Part shown: one piece after another, positions 1-6,491 of the stretch
Position numbering within the stretch: position 1 is the first letter of the stretch
Layout: each line of letters begins with the position of its first letter
Assembly (NCBI GenBank): GCA_034435635.1
Contig: DAOTWY010000094.1
Location: 1 to 12,992, forward strand
Reading direction: 5' to 3'
Origin: DAOTWY01 sp003696565
Lineage (GTDB): Bacteria > Chloroflexota > Anaerolineae > Aggregatilineales > Phototrophicaceae
Length of the DNA stretch: 12,992 bases
The notes under the pieces: generated by a model
The model's input: the letters and a program-made list of their open reading frames with translations, nothing else
Databases searched by the model: none
Told to the model about the DNA's origin: nothing
Program-made: the position numbers and the translations under genes

Positions 1-42
1 TCTACCTTTTCTGGCGCATTTTTTACCACAATAGCACAAAAA
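1..42. other. Window edge, probable 3' end of an upstream plus-strand gene
   Basis: This stretch is too short to assign a product. All three plus-strand frames reach a stop: frame 1 at 43-45, frame 2 at 32-34, frame 3 at 72-74. The strong plus-strand terminator at 91-118 implies that a plus-strand transcript enters from the left. Which frame, if any, is coding cannot be decided here. Confidence 0.3.
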
Positions 43-69
43 TAGCCCGCAAAGAAAACTCGCGGGCTA
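43..69 (+). other. Stem-loop upstream of the left-edge terminator
   Basis: A perfect 8-bp stem, TAGCCCGC (43-50) with GCGGGCTA (62-69), encloses an 11-base loop. No T-tract follows, so it is not a complete intrinsic terminator alone. It lies 21 bases before the terminator at 91-118 and may be a 3'-end processing or stability hairpin of the same transcript. Confidence 0.5.
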
Positions 70-90
70 CTTAAAGTGCCAAAGTCGAGA

Positions 91-118
91 AAACGCCCAG
101 CAGGGCGTTTCTTTTTTT
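91..118 (+). terminator. Intrinsic terminator of the gene entering from the left
   Basis: AAACGCCC (91-98) pairs perfectly with GGGCGTTT (103-110) across the four-base loop AGCA. The stem is followed by C and then seven T (112-118). This is a textbook rho-independent terminator read on the plus strand. On the minus strand the stem is followed only by a short mixed stretch, so termination is probably one-directional. Confidence 0.9.
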
Positions 119-122
119 AATG

Positions 123-187
123 GTGTGGAGCAGAGGATGTCAAACAGTTAAAAAGTTTTTGAATAAATTTATTTTTTATCTCCACAC
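123..187. repeat. Inverted repeat GTGTGGAG/CTCCACAC
   Basis: GTGTGGAG at 123-130 is the exact reverse complement of CTCCACAC at 180-187, separated by 49 AT-rich bases. It starts five bases after the T-tract of the terminator. It could close a long stem-loop of a small RNA or be a protein-binding site, but the interior shows no strong secondary structure by eye. Confidence 0.4.
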
Positions 188-265
188 AACGAACTTATAC
201 ATATTGTATGTTATCGGCTGGCAAAAAGCATCTACTTTTATTACAGGCATATTGTGAACAAAAAT

Positions 266-277
266 ACTATCGATAGT
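266..277. promoter_or_regulatory. 12-bp perfect palindrome, possible operator
   Basis: ACTATCGATAGT reads identically on both strands and is bracketed by GAAC (256-259) and GTTC (276-279). Read on the minus strand it is followed by ATTTTTG, so it could weakly aid termination of the L,D-transpeptidase transcript, although a 12-bp palindrome without spacer makes a poor hairpin. A dimeric regulator site is the other possibility. Confidence 0.3.
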
Positions 278-395
278 TCTTGATTTATCGAGACAGGATT
301 GATCTTAATTAGCTAATCTTAAGAAAATTGAAACCTTTCAGACTTACCATCTCATCTCAAGGCTGTATTAAGCATTTTCGTATACAATGCACAAT

Positions 396-2126
396 CTATG
401 CCCCAACCTGAGCCGCAGCAATTTGTTGTGCAATTGTCCCCAAGTCACTACGGGGCGGATATTCGCTGGAGATAATTTCAACCATAGTCCCAAGTTCTGC
501 CCATTCATAAAGCAGTCGCGCTTGCTCATCATTAGACATGACACAACCGAATGTATATGGATTCCCGACCAGCCCATCCCCCAATAAATTCCCATTAGGC
601 AATATCACATTGCCATGAAAGCCGTTCACCAACCCCGGACTAACTTCATAAATCCCCATAAACCAGCTCATTTCCCATTGACCACAAACCAACCCCGCCG
701 CATCACATAACGTATTACTACTGCCATATGCCACATCACGATGACTCAAAATCTGATAAATTCCTGGCGATGTTGGTGCATCTTCCACACCAGACGAAAT
801 TGACCACTGAAAAATTGGTTGTCCATTTTCAAATGCTACTAAATACTGACGATCTAAATCCACCACGATCCGCTTATGCGGAATCGGGTCTTCTGGCAAA
901 ACATTATCCGGTGATGGGATACTCAACACATCCCCTGGGAAAATCAAGTTTAGATCAATCCCCGTGTTGGCATCCTGAATCATATAAAGCGGAATACCCG
1001 TCTTACGAGCAATTCGTGAAGCAGTATCCCCTTGAACAACTGTATATGTGGTTGGACGATAGAAAATGCGCAAGTCAATGGTTGTATCATTTGTAGAAAA
1101 TGCTTGGTTAAGCTTCTCGATGGTATCATCCGGCGCAAGATAACGCTGATTTTGTACCTCTGGGTTTAAAGACTCATCCAATAACGTTAAATATGGCAAG
1201 AACGTTTCTTCCCGCAGGATTAAAGACGACGGACCAGCCATCAGCCAACTTGTTACCGTTTCCGGCTCAACTGTCCATAAAACATACTGGTTCGTAAACG
1301 GATCATATCCACGTAATTCAAGCGGTTGGCTAGTAATGGCAATGACCTGGTCTAAATACGGTTCTGGGTCACGCATTTCAGGTGGAATAGGACGCATCAA
1401 TACCTCAAAACGCCCTGCACTCACAATCTCAGCAGCGTTTTGTGTTAATCGCTCTAAAGTCAAGGCAGTATCCAACATCTGCCCAGCCTGCCCTTCAATT
1501 GGAATGATCTGCCCATTTTCCCATTGGTATATCCCATTAACAGGTCGCCGATTAACTTGTTCAGCAATATCAAGTAAATAATTTTGCGCTGTGAGGTAAT
1601 CCAACGTGACAACTGGTTCAATCTCTGCACCAAATGGCAACGCACCCAAGCCAACTGAATGCGCCCGTTTAGCGGTTGCTTCCGCATCCAAGATTAAGCC
1701 TAAGCTATTCGGGGTGGTTGTTATCCGCGTTTCATCATCAACGATTAGCAAAATTTCAGTATCATTTTGCCAAGCAATACGTAGTCGATCCGCCGCTTCT
1801 TCAACCGACATTCCTGCTAAAGACACACCAAAAGCGCGAACATTAGGGAAAATCCGCCCAGTTATCAGATAACTCAATAGATAAACGACCAACGCAACGC
1901 TGATCAACAACACCGCCCCAGCACCAATGCGTGGATTGTGTCGTATATACCACCAGCCATCTGCCAGCAATAATTGCAGTTGATGCAGCATCCCTCGCCA
2001 ATTGAGTCCATCAACTTGTTTTTCAACACGGCTTGTTACACGTTGAGAAGGGCGCACGCCACCCCGTCGCCGCTGACGGATCGCTTGTCGTTCTCGTGCT
2101 TTACTGGTTCGCCGTTTTCGTTCCAT
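396..2126 (-). CDS. Membrane-anchored LysM/YkuD L,D-transpeptidase
   Basis: Probable cell-wall enzyme cross-linking peptidoglycan stem peptides or attaching proteins through a catalytic cysteine. The 576-residue product has a very basic cytoplasmic N-terminus (about residues 1-35), one membrane helix (about 68-90) and a region beginning FGVSLAGMSVEEA typical of the YoaR/VanW-associated putative peptidoglycan-binding domain (about 97-250). A LysM module follows (about 360-405, VVQGDTASRIARKTG, ending FPGDVLSIPS), then a YkuD domain (about 418-552). In YkuD, His504 (GFHGN) and Cys528 (TFGCVMSN) match catalytic residues, but the usual SHGC histidine is Phe526. Two cysteines (474, 481) sit in a domain insert. 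The ATG at 2126 is preferred because AGGGA precedes it by five bases; an in-frame GTG at 2150 has no ribosome site and lies next to a TATAAT. It follows the cupin gene by 44 bases. Confidence 0.88.
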   Translation of the reverse strand: MERKRRTSKARERQAIRQRRRGGVRPSQRVTSRVEKQVDGLNWRGMLHQLQLLLADGWWYIRHNPRIGAGAVLLISVALVVYLLSYLITGRIFPNVRAFGVSLAGMSVEEAADRLRIAWQNDTEILLIVDDETRITTTPNSLGLILDAEATAKRAHSVGLGALPFGAEIEPVVTLDYLTAQNYLLDIAEQVNRRPVNGIYQWENGQIIPIEGQAGQMLDTALTLERLTQNAAEIVSAGRFEVLMRPIPPEMRDPEPYLDQVIAITSQPLELRGYDPFTNQYVLWTVEPETVTSWLMAGPSSLILREETFLPYLTLLDESLNPEVQNQRYLAPDDTIEKLNQAFSTNDTTIDLRIFYRPTTYTVVQGDTASRIARKTGIPLYMIQDANTGIDLNLIFPGDVLSIPSPDNVLPEDPIPHKRIVVDLDRQYLVAFENGQPIFQWSISSGVEDAPTSPGIYQILSHRDVAYGSSNTLCDAAGLVCGQWEMSWFMGIYEVSPGLVNGFHGNVILPNGNLLGDGLVGNPYTFGCVMSNDEQARLLYEWAELGTMVEIISSEYPPRSDLGTIAQQIAAAQVGA

Positions 2127-2155
2127 TCCATTCCCTAAACATTCCTTCACGCTCT

Positions 2156-2161
2156 ATTATA
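2156..2161 (-). promoter_or_regulatory. Candidate -10 box for the L,D-transpeptidase gene
   Basis: A perfect TATAAT is read on the minus strand in the 20-base gap after the cupin stop codon. No good -35 hexamer lies 16-18 bases upstream and there is no TG extension, so activity is uncertain. If used, transcription would start near 2149, downstream of or at the GTG, favouring the ATG at 2126. Confidence 0.35.
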
Positions 2162-2170
2162 ACGCAGCTT

Positions 2171-2515
2171 TCAGCGTGCCTCTGTGCGGTAGTCATTTCG
2201 AGGTGGAGAGAACACATCAATCGTCAGTGTATCAACAATAGCCCGTGCACTATGCTGCACCCCACCTGGAATTGCATAGCTTTCTCCTGGCAAGCATACC
2301 CGAACCTCATCTCCTATTTGAATTTCAATTTTGCCATAAACCACATACCCTACTTGGTCATTATGATGACTGTGTGCTTCAATCACAGTATCGCGTTCAA
2401 TAAAAAACTCACAAAGCATCACTTCATCCGTGATGCCCATCGTTCGGCGATGAACGCCCGGGCGCATCTCGATCTGCTCTGTATCAGCTACTGCGACAAA
2501 ATATCCATCACCCAT
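2171..2515 (-). CDS. Small cupin-domain protein
   Basis: A 114-residue single-domain cupin, the usual size for stand-alone small cupins that bind a metal and act as isomerases, dioxygenases or ligand sensors. Motif 1 is visible as HSHHNDQVGYVVYG (about residues 48-61), where the usual metal-ligand glutamate is replaced by Gln. Motif 2 is PGESYAIPGGVQH (about 76-88). The two His of motif 1 and the His of motif 2 could still bind a metal. The start at 2515 is supported by GAGGG (2523-2527) seven bases upstream. It is probably the first gene of a two-gene transcript with the L,D-transpeptidase. The substrate cannot be told from sequence; no signal peptide is present, so it is cytoplasmic. Confidence 0.8.
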   Translation of the reverse strand: MGDGYFVAVADTEQIEMRPGVHRRTMGITDEVMLCEFFIERDTVIEAHSHHNDQVGYVVYGKIEIQIGDEVRVCLPGESYAIPGGVQHSARAIVDTLTIDVFSPPRNDYRTEAR

Positions 2516-2547
2516 TTTTTAGCCCTCATAATCACACATTCATCTGG

Positions 2548-2576
2548 ATTATCTTATGGGTTTCTTAACTTGTCTA
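2548..2576 (-). promoter_or_regulatory. Promoter of the cupin/L,D-transpeptidase pair
   Basis: On the minus strand TAGACA (2576-2571) and GATAAT (2553-2548) are separated by exactly 17 bases, each matching five of six consensus positions of a housekeeping sigma factor. The predicted start near 2541 gives a leader of about 26 bases containing the GAGGG ribosome site. Confidence 0.7.
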
Positions 2577-2590
2577 TAGTCCCAAAACCA

Positions 2591-2619
2591 TTCATAAATA
2601 ACATCATTGCGGCTAAAAT
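2591..2619 (+). promoter_or_regulatory. Probable promoter of the amylase/membrane-protein pair
   Basis: TTCATA (2591-2596), a 17-base spacer and TAAAAT (2614-2619) give a moderate housekeeping-type promoter. A leader of about 30 bases would carry the ribosome site AGGA (2644-2647) eight bases before the ATG at 2656. The block 2616-2637, shared with the left intergenic region, overlaps the -10 and start site and could be an operator. Confidence 0.45.
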
Positions 2620-2655
2620 TTATTTTACACAACGAACAGATGCAGGATAAAGAGC

Positions 2656-4200
2656 ATGTCAAATTGGAACAAAAAGCCATTTATTTATGAAATTAACACT
2701 TGGGTATGGCTTACCAGCCTTAGCCAACGTTTTAATAAACCCATTACGCTCGCAAACATCCCTGATGAAGTTTATCATGAACTTGCCGCCCTAAATGTTG
2801 ACGCTATTTGGTTAATGGGTGTTTGGCAACGTAACCCCGCAGGACGTGCCAGCGCATTAAATTATAAGCATGAATACATCCCCGTTTTACCGGATTTAAC
2901 CGATGAGGATGTTATCGGGTCTGCTTATGCCATTGGAGCTTATGAGGTTGATAGCCGCCTGGGCGGGCGTGATGCCTTGGCAACCTTTCGTTATCGCATT
3001 GCGCAATATGGTCTTAAACTGATTTTAGATTATGTCCCTAATCATGTCGCCACAGATCACGCATGGGTCACAGAAAAGCCTCATTATATGGTGCGTGGTA
3101 CACCCAAAGACCTCAAAAACGCACCCGATTTATTTTTTTCTACGCAAAACGCACAAGGACAAGAACTCATCATCGCACATGGGCGTGATCCATATTTCCC
3201 CGGTTGGATTGACACCGCACAGGTCAACGCCTTCTCTATGGCATACCGTCAGGCGGCATTAGACACATTATTAGACATCGCTAGCCAATGCGATGGAATT
3301 CGCTGTGATATGGCGATGCTTATGGTGAATGATATTTTTGCCAAAACCTGGGGGAACTACCTCACAGAAAGTGCGCCTAAAACGGAATTTTGGGAAGACA
3401 TCATCCCCAATGTTAAGGCGGAATATCCCAACTGTCTATTTATTGCAGAAGTCTATTGGGATATGGAATACCTGATGCTCCAGCAAGGGTTTGATTTTAC
3501 TTATGACAAACGCCTATATGATCGCTTACAGGATGGTTATGTTGAACAAATCCGTGAACATTTACAAGCATCTGTGAGCTTTCAAGCACGTCAAGTCCGG
3601 TTTATTGAAAATCATGATGAACCGCGTGCCGCCGCTACACTTGGTTTAGAACGTCAACGCCCTGCCGCTGTGATGATAGCCACCCTACCCGGTGCCGTGC
3701 TGCTGCATGATGGACAATTAACCGGACGAACGATCAAACTCCCTGTACAAATCCGCCGCCAACCCAACGAACCCACCAATTGGGCACTCATGGGGTTCTA
3801 TCGCAAATTACTGAAAGAAACCCGACACCCTACCTATCAACATGGTGAGTGGCGATTATTTGAAGTCGCTGAATCATACCCAGGGAATTATACCAACCTC
3901 CACCTAATCGCATATGGATGGGCAATGGAAAAAGACTTTCGTTTAATTGTCACCAACCCTACCAATCGATGGTCACAGGGGTTTGTCAAAGTTTTTGGGT
4001 GGGATCATATCCGTGATGGCTATTGGCGGTTGTTTGATTGCCTCAGTGGGGTGCGTACATTTCACGATGGCAACACCATTGCCAATCAAGGCTTATATGT
4101 CGAATTAGAAGCCTATCAATCCCATATCTTCCGTTTTGACCTCATCACCAACCCAGATGAAATTAACTACATCCGTCAAGTTGATGAAATGGCACATTAA
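2656..4200 (+). CDS. GH13 alpha-amylase-family glycoside hydrolase
   Basis: A 514-residue cytoplasmic enzyme (no signal peptide) with a TIM-barrel GH13 catalytic domain acting on alpha-glucosidic bonds by a retaining mechanism. All four conserved regions are present in order: region I DYVPNH (125-130), region II GIRCD with nucleophile Asp218, region III FIAEVYWD with acid/base Glu265, and region IV FIENHDEPR with His320 and transition-state Asp321. The N-terminal barrel strand VDAIWLMGVWQ (48-58) fits as well. The C-terminal part (about 380-495) should be the beta-sandwich domain. Maltodextrin hydrolysis, transglycosylation, trehalose- or sucrose-type activity cannot be separated by eye. The stop overlaps the next start by one base (TAATG), indicating translational coupling. 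Confidence 0.85.
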   Translation: MSNWNKKPFIYEINTWVWLTSLSQRFNKPITLANIPDEVYHELAALNVDAIWLMGVWQRNPAGRASALNYKHEYIPVLPDLTDEDVIGSAYAIGAYEVDSRLGGRDALATFRYRIAQYGLKLILDYVPNHVATDHAWVTEKPHYMVRGTPKDLKNAPDLFFSTQNAQGQELIIAHGRDPYFPGWIDTAQVNAFSMAYRQAALDTLLDIASQCDGIRCDMAMLMVNDIFAKTWGNYLTESAPKTEFWEDIIPNVKAEYPNCLFIAEVYWDMEYLMLQQGFDFTYDKRLYDRLQDGYVEQIREHLQASVSFQARQVRFIENHDEPRAAATLGLERQRPAAVMIATLPGAVLLHDGQLTGRTIKLPVQIRRQPNEPTNWALMGFYRKLLKETRHPTYQHGEWRLFEVAESYPGNYTNLHLIAYGWAMEKDFRLIVTNPTNRWSQGFVKVFGWDHIRDGYWRLFDCLSGVRTFHDGNTIANQGLYVELEAYQSHIFRFDLITNPDEINYIRQVDEMAH

Positions 4201-4625
4201 TGATTTATCCTAAGCGTGGCATAAAATCGCGTTGGATGGCTATTTTAACCGGATTTCTGATATTTATCTGGCTTGGGCAAGAAGACAACCACACCCTGCC
4301 TGTAACCCTATTGGGCATCTGGTCTGCGGGGTTTTCTGTGATATTTATTAGTATGGGAAAGCTAGGAGGTCAATACTTCCACTACCGTCAACTTCCTTTG
4401 CTTGGATTGTTATTCGGTGCTATCGGTGGAGTCAGTGCCAGCCTAATGACCGCGGCACTGATGTTATTCAAAAACGCCCGTCATGCTCATTTTCTGCCAG
4501 ATTACCCGGCAGGCATGATGGGCGACATACTCGAACGTGCGCCACTTTGGGGTTTGGCAGGGGCATTTATTGGGTTAGGCATCGCGCTTATTCAAATAGC
4601 CCAACATCCCCCGCCCAATCAATAG
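4200..4625 (+). CDS. Small four-helix membrane protein coupled to the amylase gene
   Basis: I do not recognise a family. The 141-residue product has four hydrophobic stretches, at about residues 11-26, 33-52, 65-90 and 114-134. The third and fourth are rich in Gly/Ala/Ser (LFGAIGGVSASLMTAA, GLAGAFIGLGIAL). A charged, His-containing loop (91-113) separates helices 3 and 4. Its ATG overlaps the TAA of the amylase gene, so it probably depends on ribosomes finishing that gene. The predicted N-terminus is positively charged, suggesting cytoplasmic orientation. The link to the amylase is positional only. The stop codon abuts that of the convergent RNase J gene with no base between. Confidence 0.75.
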   Translation: MIYPKRGIKSRWMAILTGFLIFIWLGQEDNHTLPVTLLGIWSAGFSVIFISMGKLGGQYFHYRQLPLLGLLFGAIGGVSASLMTAALMLFKNARHAHFLPDYPAGMMGDILERAPLWGLAGAFIGLGIALIQIAQHPPPNQ

Positions 4626-6287
4626 CTATATCTCGTTCAATACACTAAACACCATTGGACGGCGTTTTGTCTCGTTATATAACAAGCGACTAAGGCTATC
4701 TTGTAGCTTTTCCCGCCGGCGACCGTTGCTACTGTTTGTATTGTTGATAACATCCTCAATCGTATACTTAACTTGCTCTAGCAGCTCATCTGAATCACGC
4801 AGATAAACAAACCCACGTGAGATAATCTCCGGCTGTCCAATGATCTGGTTGGTTTCACGGCTGACATTGACCGCCACTAATAAAAAGCCATCTCGCGCCA
4901 AAATTTCACGATCCCGGATAACAATCCGACCAATATCACCCACACCGCTGCCATCAACAAACACATAGCCACCTGGCACTCGTTCCGCCAATCTAACACC
5001 GTATTTGTCGATTTCAACCACCTGCCCGTTTTCTACCACAAATACATTTTCCGGTGGCACACCTGTTTCCACCGCTAATTTACCATGCAGATGCAAATGC
5101 CTTAGCTCCCCATGGCAGGGCATGACATTTTTAGGACGTACCAAATTAATCATCAGGCGCATTTCTTCCCGCCGCCCATGACCAGAAACATGTACGTCTT
5201 CCAACGGATCATAAATTACATCCGCCCCTCGCTGGAGCAAGCGATTAATGTTACGGCTCACCATCTCTTCATTTCCAGGAATCGGATGTGACGAAAGGAT
5301 AATCGTATCCCCTTTTTGCACATCTAATAAACGATGCTTCCCATATGCCATGCGTGCCATCACAGCAGACGGCTCACCTTGTGAACCCGTCGCCATAATC
5401 ACTAACTCATGTGGCGGAATGCTGCTGATCTTGCCTAAATCCACCAACATATCGTCGGGTATATCTAAAATCCCCAATTTACGCGCCATTTCAACATTAC
5501 GGGTCATGCTGTATCCAGCAATTGCCAATTTACGATTATGCTGCTTGGCAGCATTAGCAACTAATTGAACCCGAGAGATTAACGACGCAAATGTCGCCAC
5601 AAAAATCCGCCCCGTAGCACGACGGAACACACGATCAAACCCCGCTTCTATCACAACTTCAGATGGAGTCCAACCTGGCTTATCGGCATTGGTACTGTCT
5701 CCCATTAACATCACCACACCACGCCCAGAAAATTCTGCCAATTTCGCATAATCTGGACGCTTGCCATCAATTGGGGTGTTGTCAAATTTATAATCCCCCG
5801 TAAAGACAATTAATCCGTAAGGGGTATGAATTGCAAACCCAGCGCAATCTGGGATGCTATGAGTCATATGAAAGCTTTCCAATGTAAACGGTCCAACTTT
5901 CAAAACATCGCCAGATTTAAATACATTAAGTTTAGCGTTTTGCATCAACCCTGCATCACGCAGCTTGACCTCTACTAAGCCAGCGGTTAATGGCGTAGCA
6001 TACATCGGTAAGTTGGGGAACGCTTCAATCACATGCGCCACTGCGCCAATATGATCTTCATGCCCATGTGTAAACACAATACCATGTAACCGGAGATCAT
6101 TGCGCTCCAACAAATAGCGAAAATCTGGGATGATATAGTCTACCCCGTGCATATCATTTGCCGGAAACATAATCCCCGCGTCGATAATGATGGCATCTCT
6201 ACCAATCTCAATCACGGTCATGTTTTTACCGATTTCTCCCAGACCACCTAACGGGACAATTCTCACTTTTGGTTTTGATCTTGCCAT
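4626..6287 (-). CDS. rnj: Ribonuclease J
   Basis: A 553-residue metallo-beta-lactamase/beta-CASP ribonuclease, a full-length RNase J that matures and degrades RNA by 5'-3' exonuclease and endonuclease cleavage in the cytoplasm. The zinc motif is THGHEDH (His74, His76, Asp78, His79), with His143 and Asp165 (FTGDYKFD) as further metal ligands. The beta-CASP region contains GDSTNADKPG (197-206), ATGSQGEP (299-306), SSHPIPGNE (332-340) and HVSGHG (366-371), followed by PCHGE (390-394). The C-terminal domain runs from about 455. The start at 6287 has GGGG upstream and gives the normal N-terminus (IVPLGGLGEIGKNM). A leader of about 118 bases with a hairpin separates it from its promoter. Confidence 0.96.
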   Translation of the reverse strand: MARSKPKVRIVPLGGLGEIGKNMTVIEIGRDAIIIDAGIMFPANDMHGVDYIIPDFRYLLERNDLRLHGIVFTHGHEDHIGAVAHVIEAFPNLPMYATPLTAGLVEVKLRDAGLMQNAKLNVFKSGDVLKVGPFTLESFHMTHSIPDCAGFAIHTPYGLIVFTGDYKFDNTPIDGKRPDYAKLAEFSGRGVVMLMGDSTNADKPGWTPSEVVIEAGFDRVFRRATGRIFVATFASLISRVQLVANAAKQHNRKLAIAGYSMTRNVEMARKLGILDIPDDMLVDLGKISSIPPHELVIMATGSQGEPSAVMARMAYGKHRLLDVQKGDTIILSSHPIPGNEEMVSRNINRLLQRGADVIYDPLEDVHVSGHGRREEMRLMINLVRPKNVMPCHGELRHLHLHGKLAVETGVPPENVFVVENGQVVEIDKYGVRLAERVPGGYVFVDGSGVGDIGRIVIRDREILARDGFLLVAVNVSRETNQIIGQPEIISRGFVYLRDSDELLEQVKYTIEDVINNTNSSNGRRREKLQDSLSRLLYNETKRRPMVFSVLNEI

Positions 6288-6369
6288 ATAAATCTACCCC
6301 GGCACACACCTGTATGCCAGGCTATTCATTCCTTTCATCTAACCTAACAAAACAAATTACACAAACAAA

Positions 6370-6386
6370 CGCTCGCACAAAGAGCG
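6370..6386 (-). other. Hairpin in the RNase J leader
   Basis: CGCTC (6370-6374) and GAGCG (6382-6386) form a 5-bp GC-rich stem with a 7-base loop. It would lie about 20 bases from the 5' end of the RNase J mRNA. Protection of the 5' end or autoregulation is possible but not shown by sequence. Confidence 0.35.
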
Positions 6387-6411
6387 TGAATGGTCTAATC
6401 AAGTTGATTGC

Positions 6412-6420
6412 ATTGTACCA
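6412..6420 (-). promoter_or_regulatory. Extended -10 promoter of the RNase J gene
   Basis: On the minus strand TGG-TACAAT fits the extended -10 consensus TGnTATAAT. The hexamer expected 17 bases upstream (ACTAAA) is poor, as is usual for this promoter class. The predicted start is near 6405. Confidence 0.5.
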
Positions 6421-6428
6421 CAATTATT

Positions 6429-6457
6429 TTGCAATTTAGTGATGCTTGAATCATAAT
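6429..6457 (+). promoter_or_regulatory. Promoter of the 196-residue membrane protein gene
   Basis: TTGCAA (6429-6434), exactly 17 bases, then CATAAT (6452-6457). The predicted start near 6464 leaves a leader of about 28 bases carrying GGAG (6480-6483). It is divergent from and immediately beside the RNase J promoter, so the two may compete. Confidence 0.65.
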
Positions 6458-6491
6458 CCAAAATCATCTTATTTATATTGGAGTGTTTGTC

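Larger units (their letters stand above)
119..395. other. 277-base gene-free region between convergent transcripts
   Basis: No convincing coding sequence is seen. The longest small reading frame noticed (ATG at 209, 22 codons) has no ribosome binding site. The region is AT-rich and contains an 8-bp inverted repeat (123-187), a 12-bp palindrome (266-277) and a two-block element that recurs upstream of the amylase gene (165-194). No clear terminator for the minus-strand L,D-transpeptidase gene was found here. Confidence 0.6.

Noticed and set aside
209..277. 22-codon frame starting with ATG at 209
   Set aside because: No ribosome binding site, no promoter of quality, and length is within chance for AT-rich DNA.
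120..395. tRNA or known structured RNA in the left intergenic region
   Set aside because: No acceptor stem, anticodon arm or GTTCRA-type T-loop arrangement could be folded, and no riboswitch core was recognised.
728..1096. Plus-strand 122-codon frame
   Set aside because: It lies wholly antisense to the LysM and YkuD coding region and shows no recognisable domain or ribosome site.
2033..2650. Plus-strand 205-codon open frame antisense to the cupin gene and the 5' end of the L,D-transpeptidase gene
   Set aside because: It overlaps well-supported minus-strand genes and their promoter, has no ribosome site and encodes a low-quality Cys/His-rich composition typical of a shadow frame.
4674..4683. 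Palindrome GTTATATAAC near the end of the RNase J gene as a terminator
   Set aside because: It lies inside coding sequence, is AT-only except at its ends and has no T-tract; it cannot be called a terminator.
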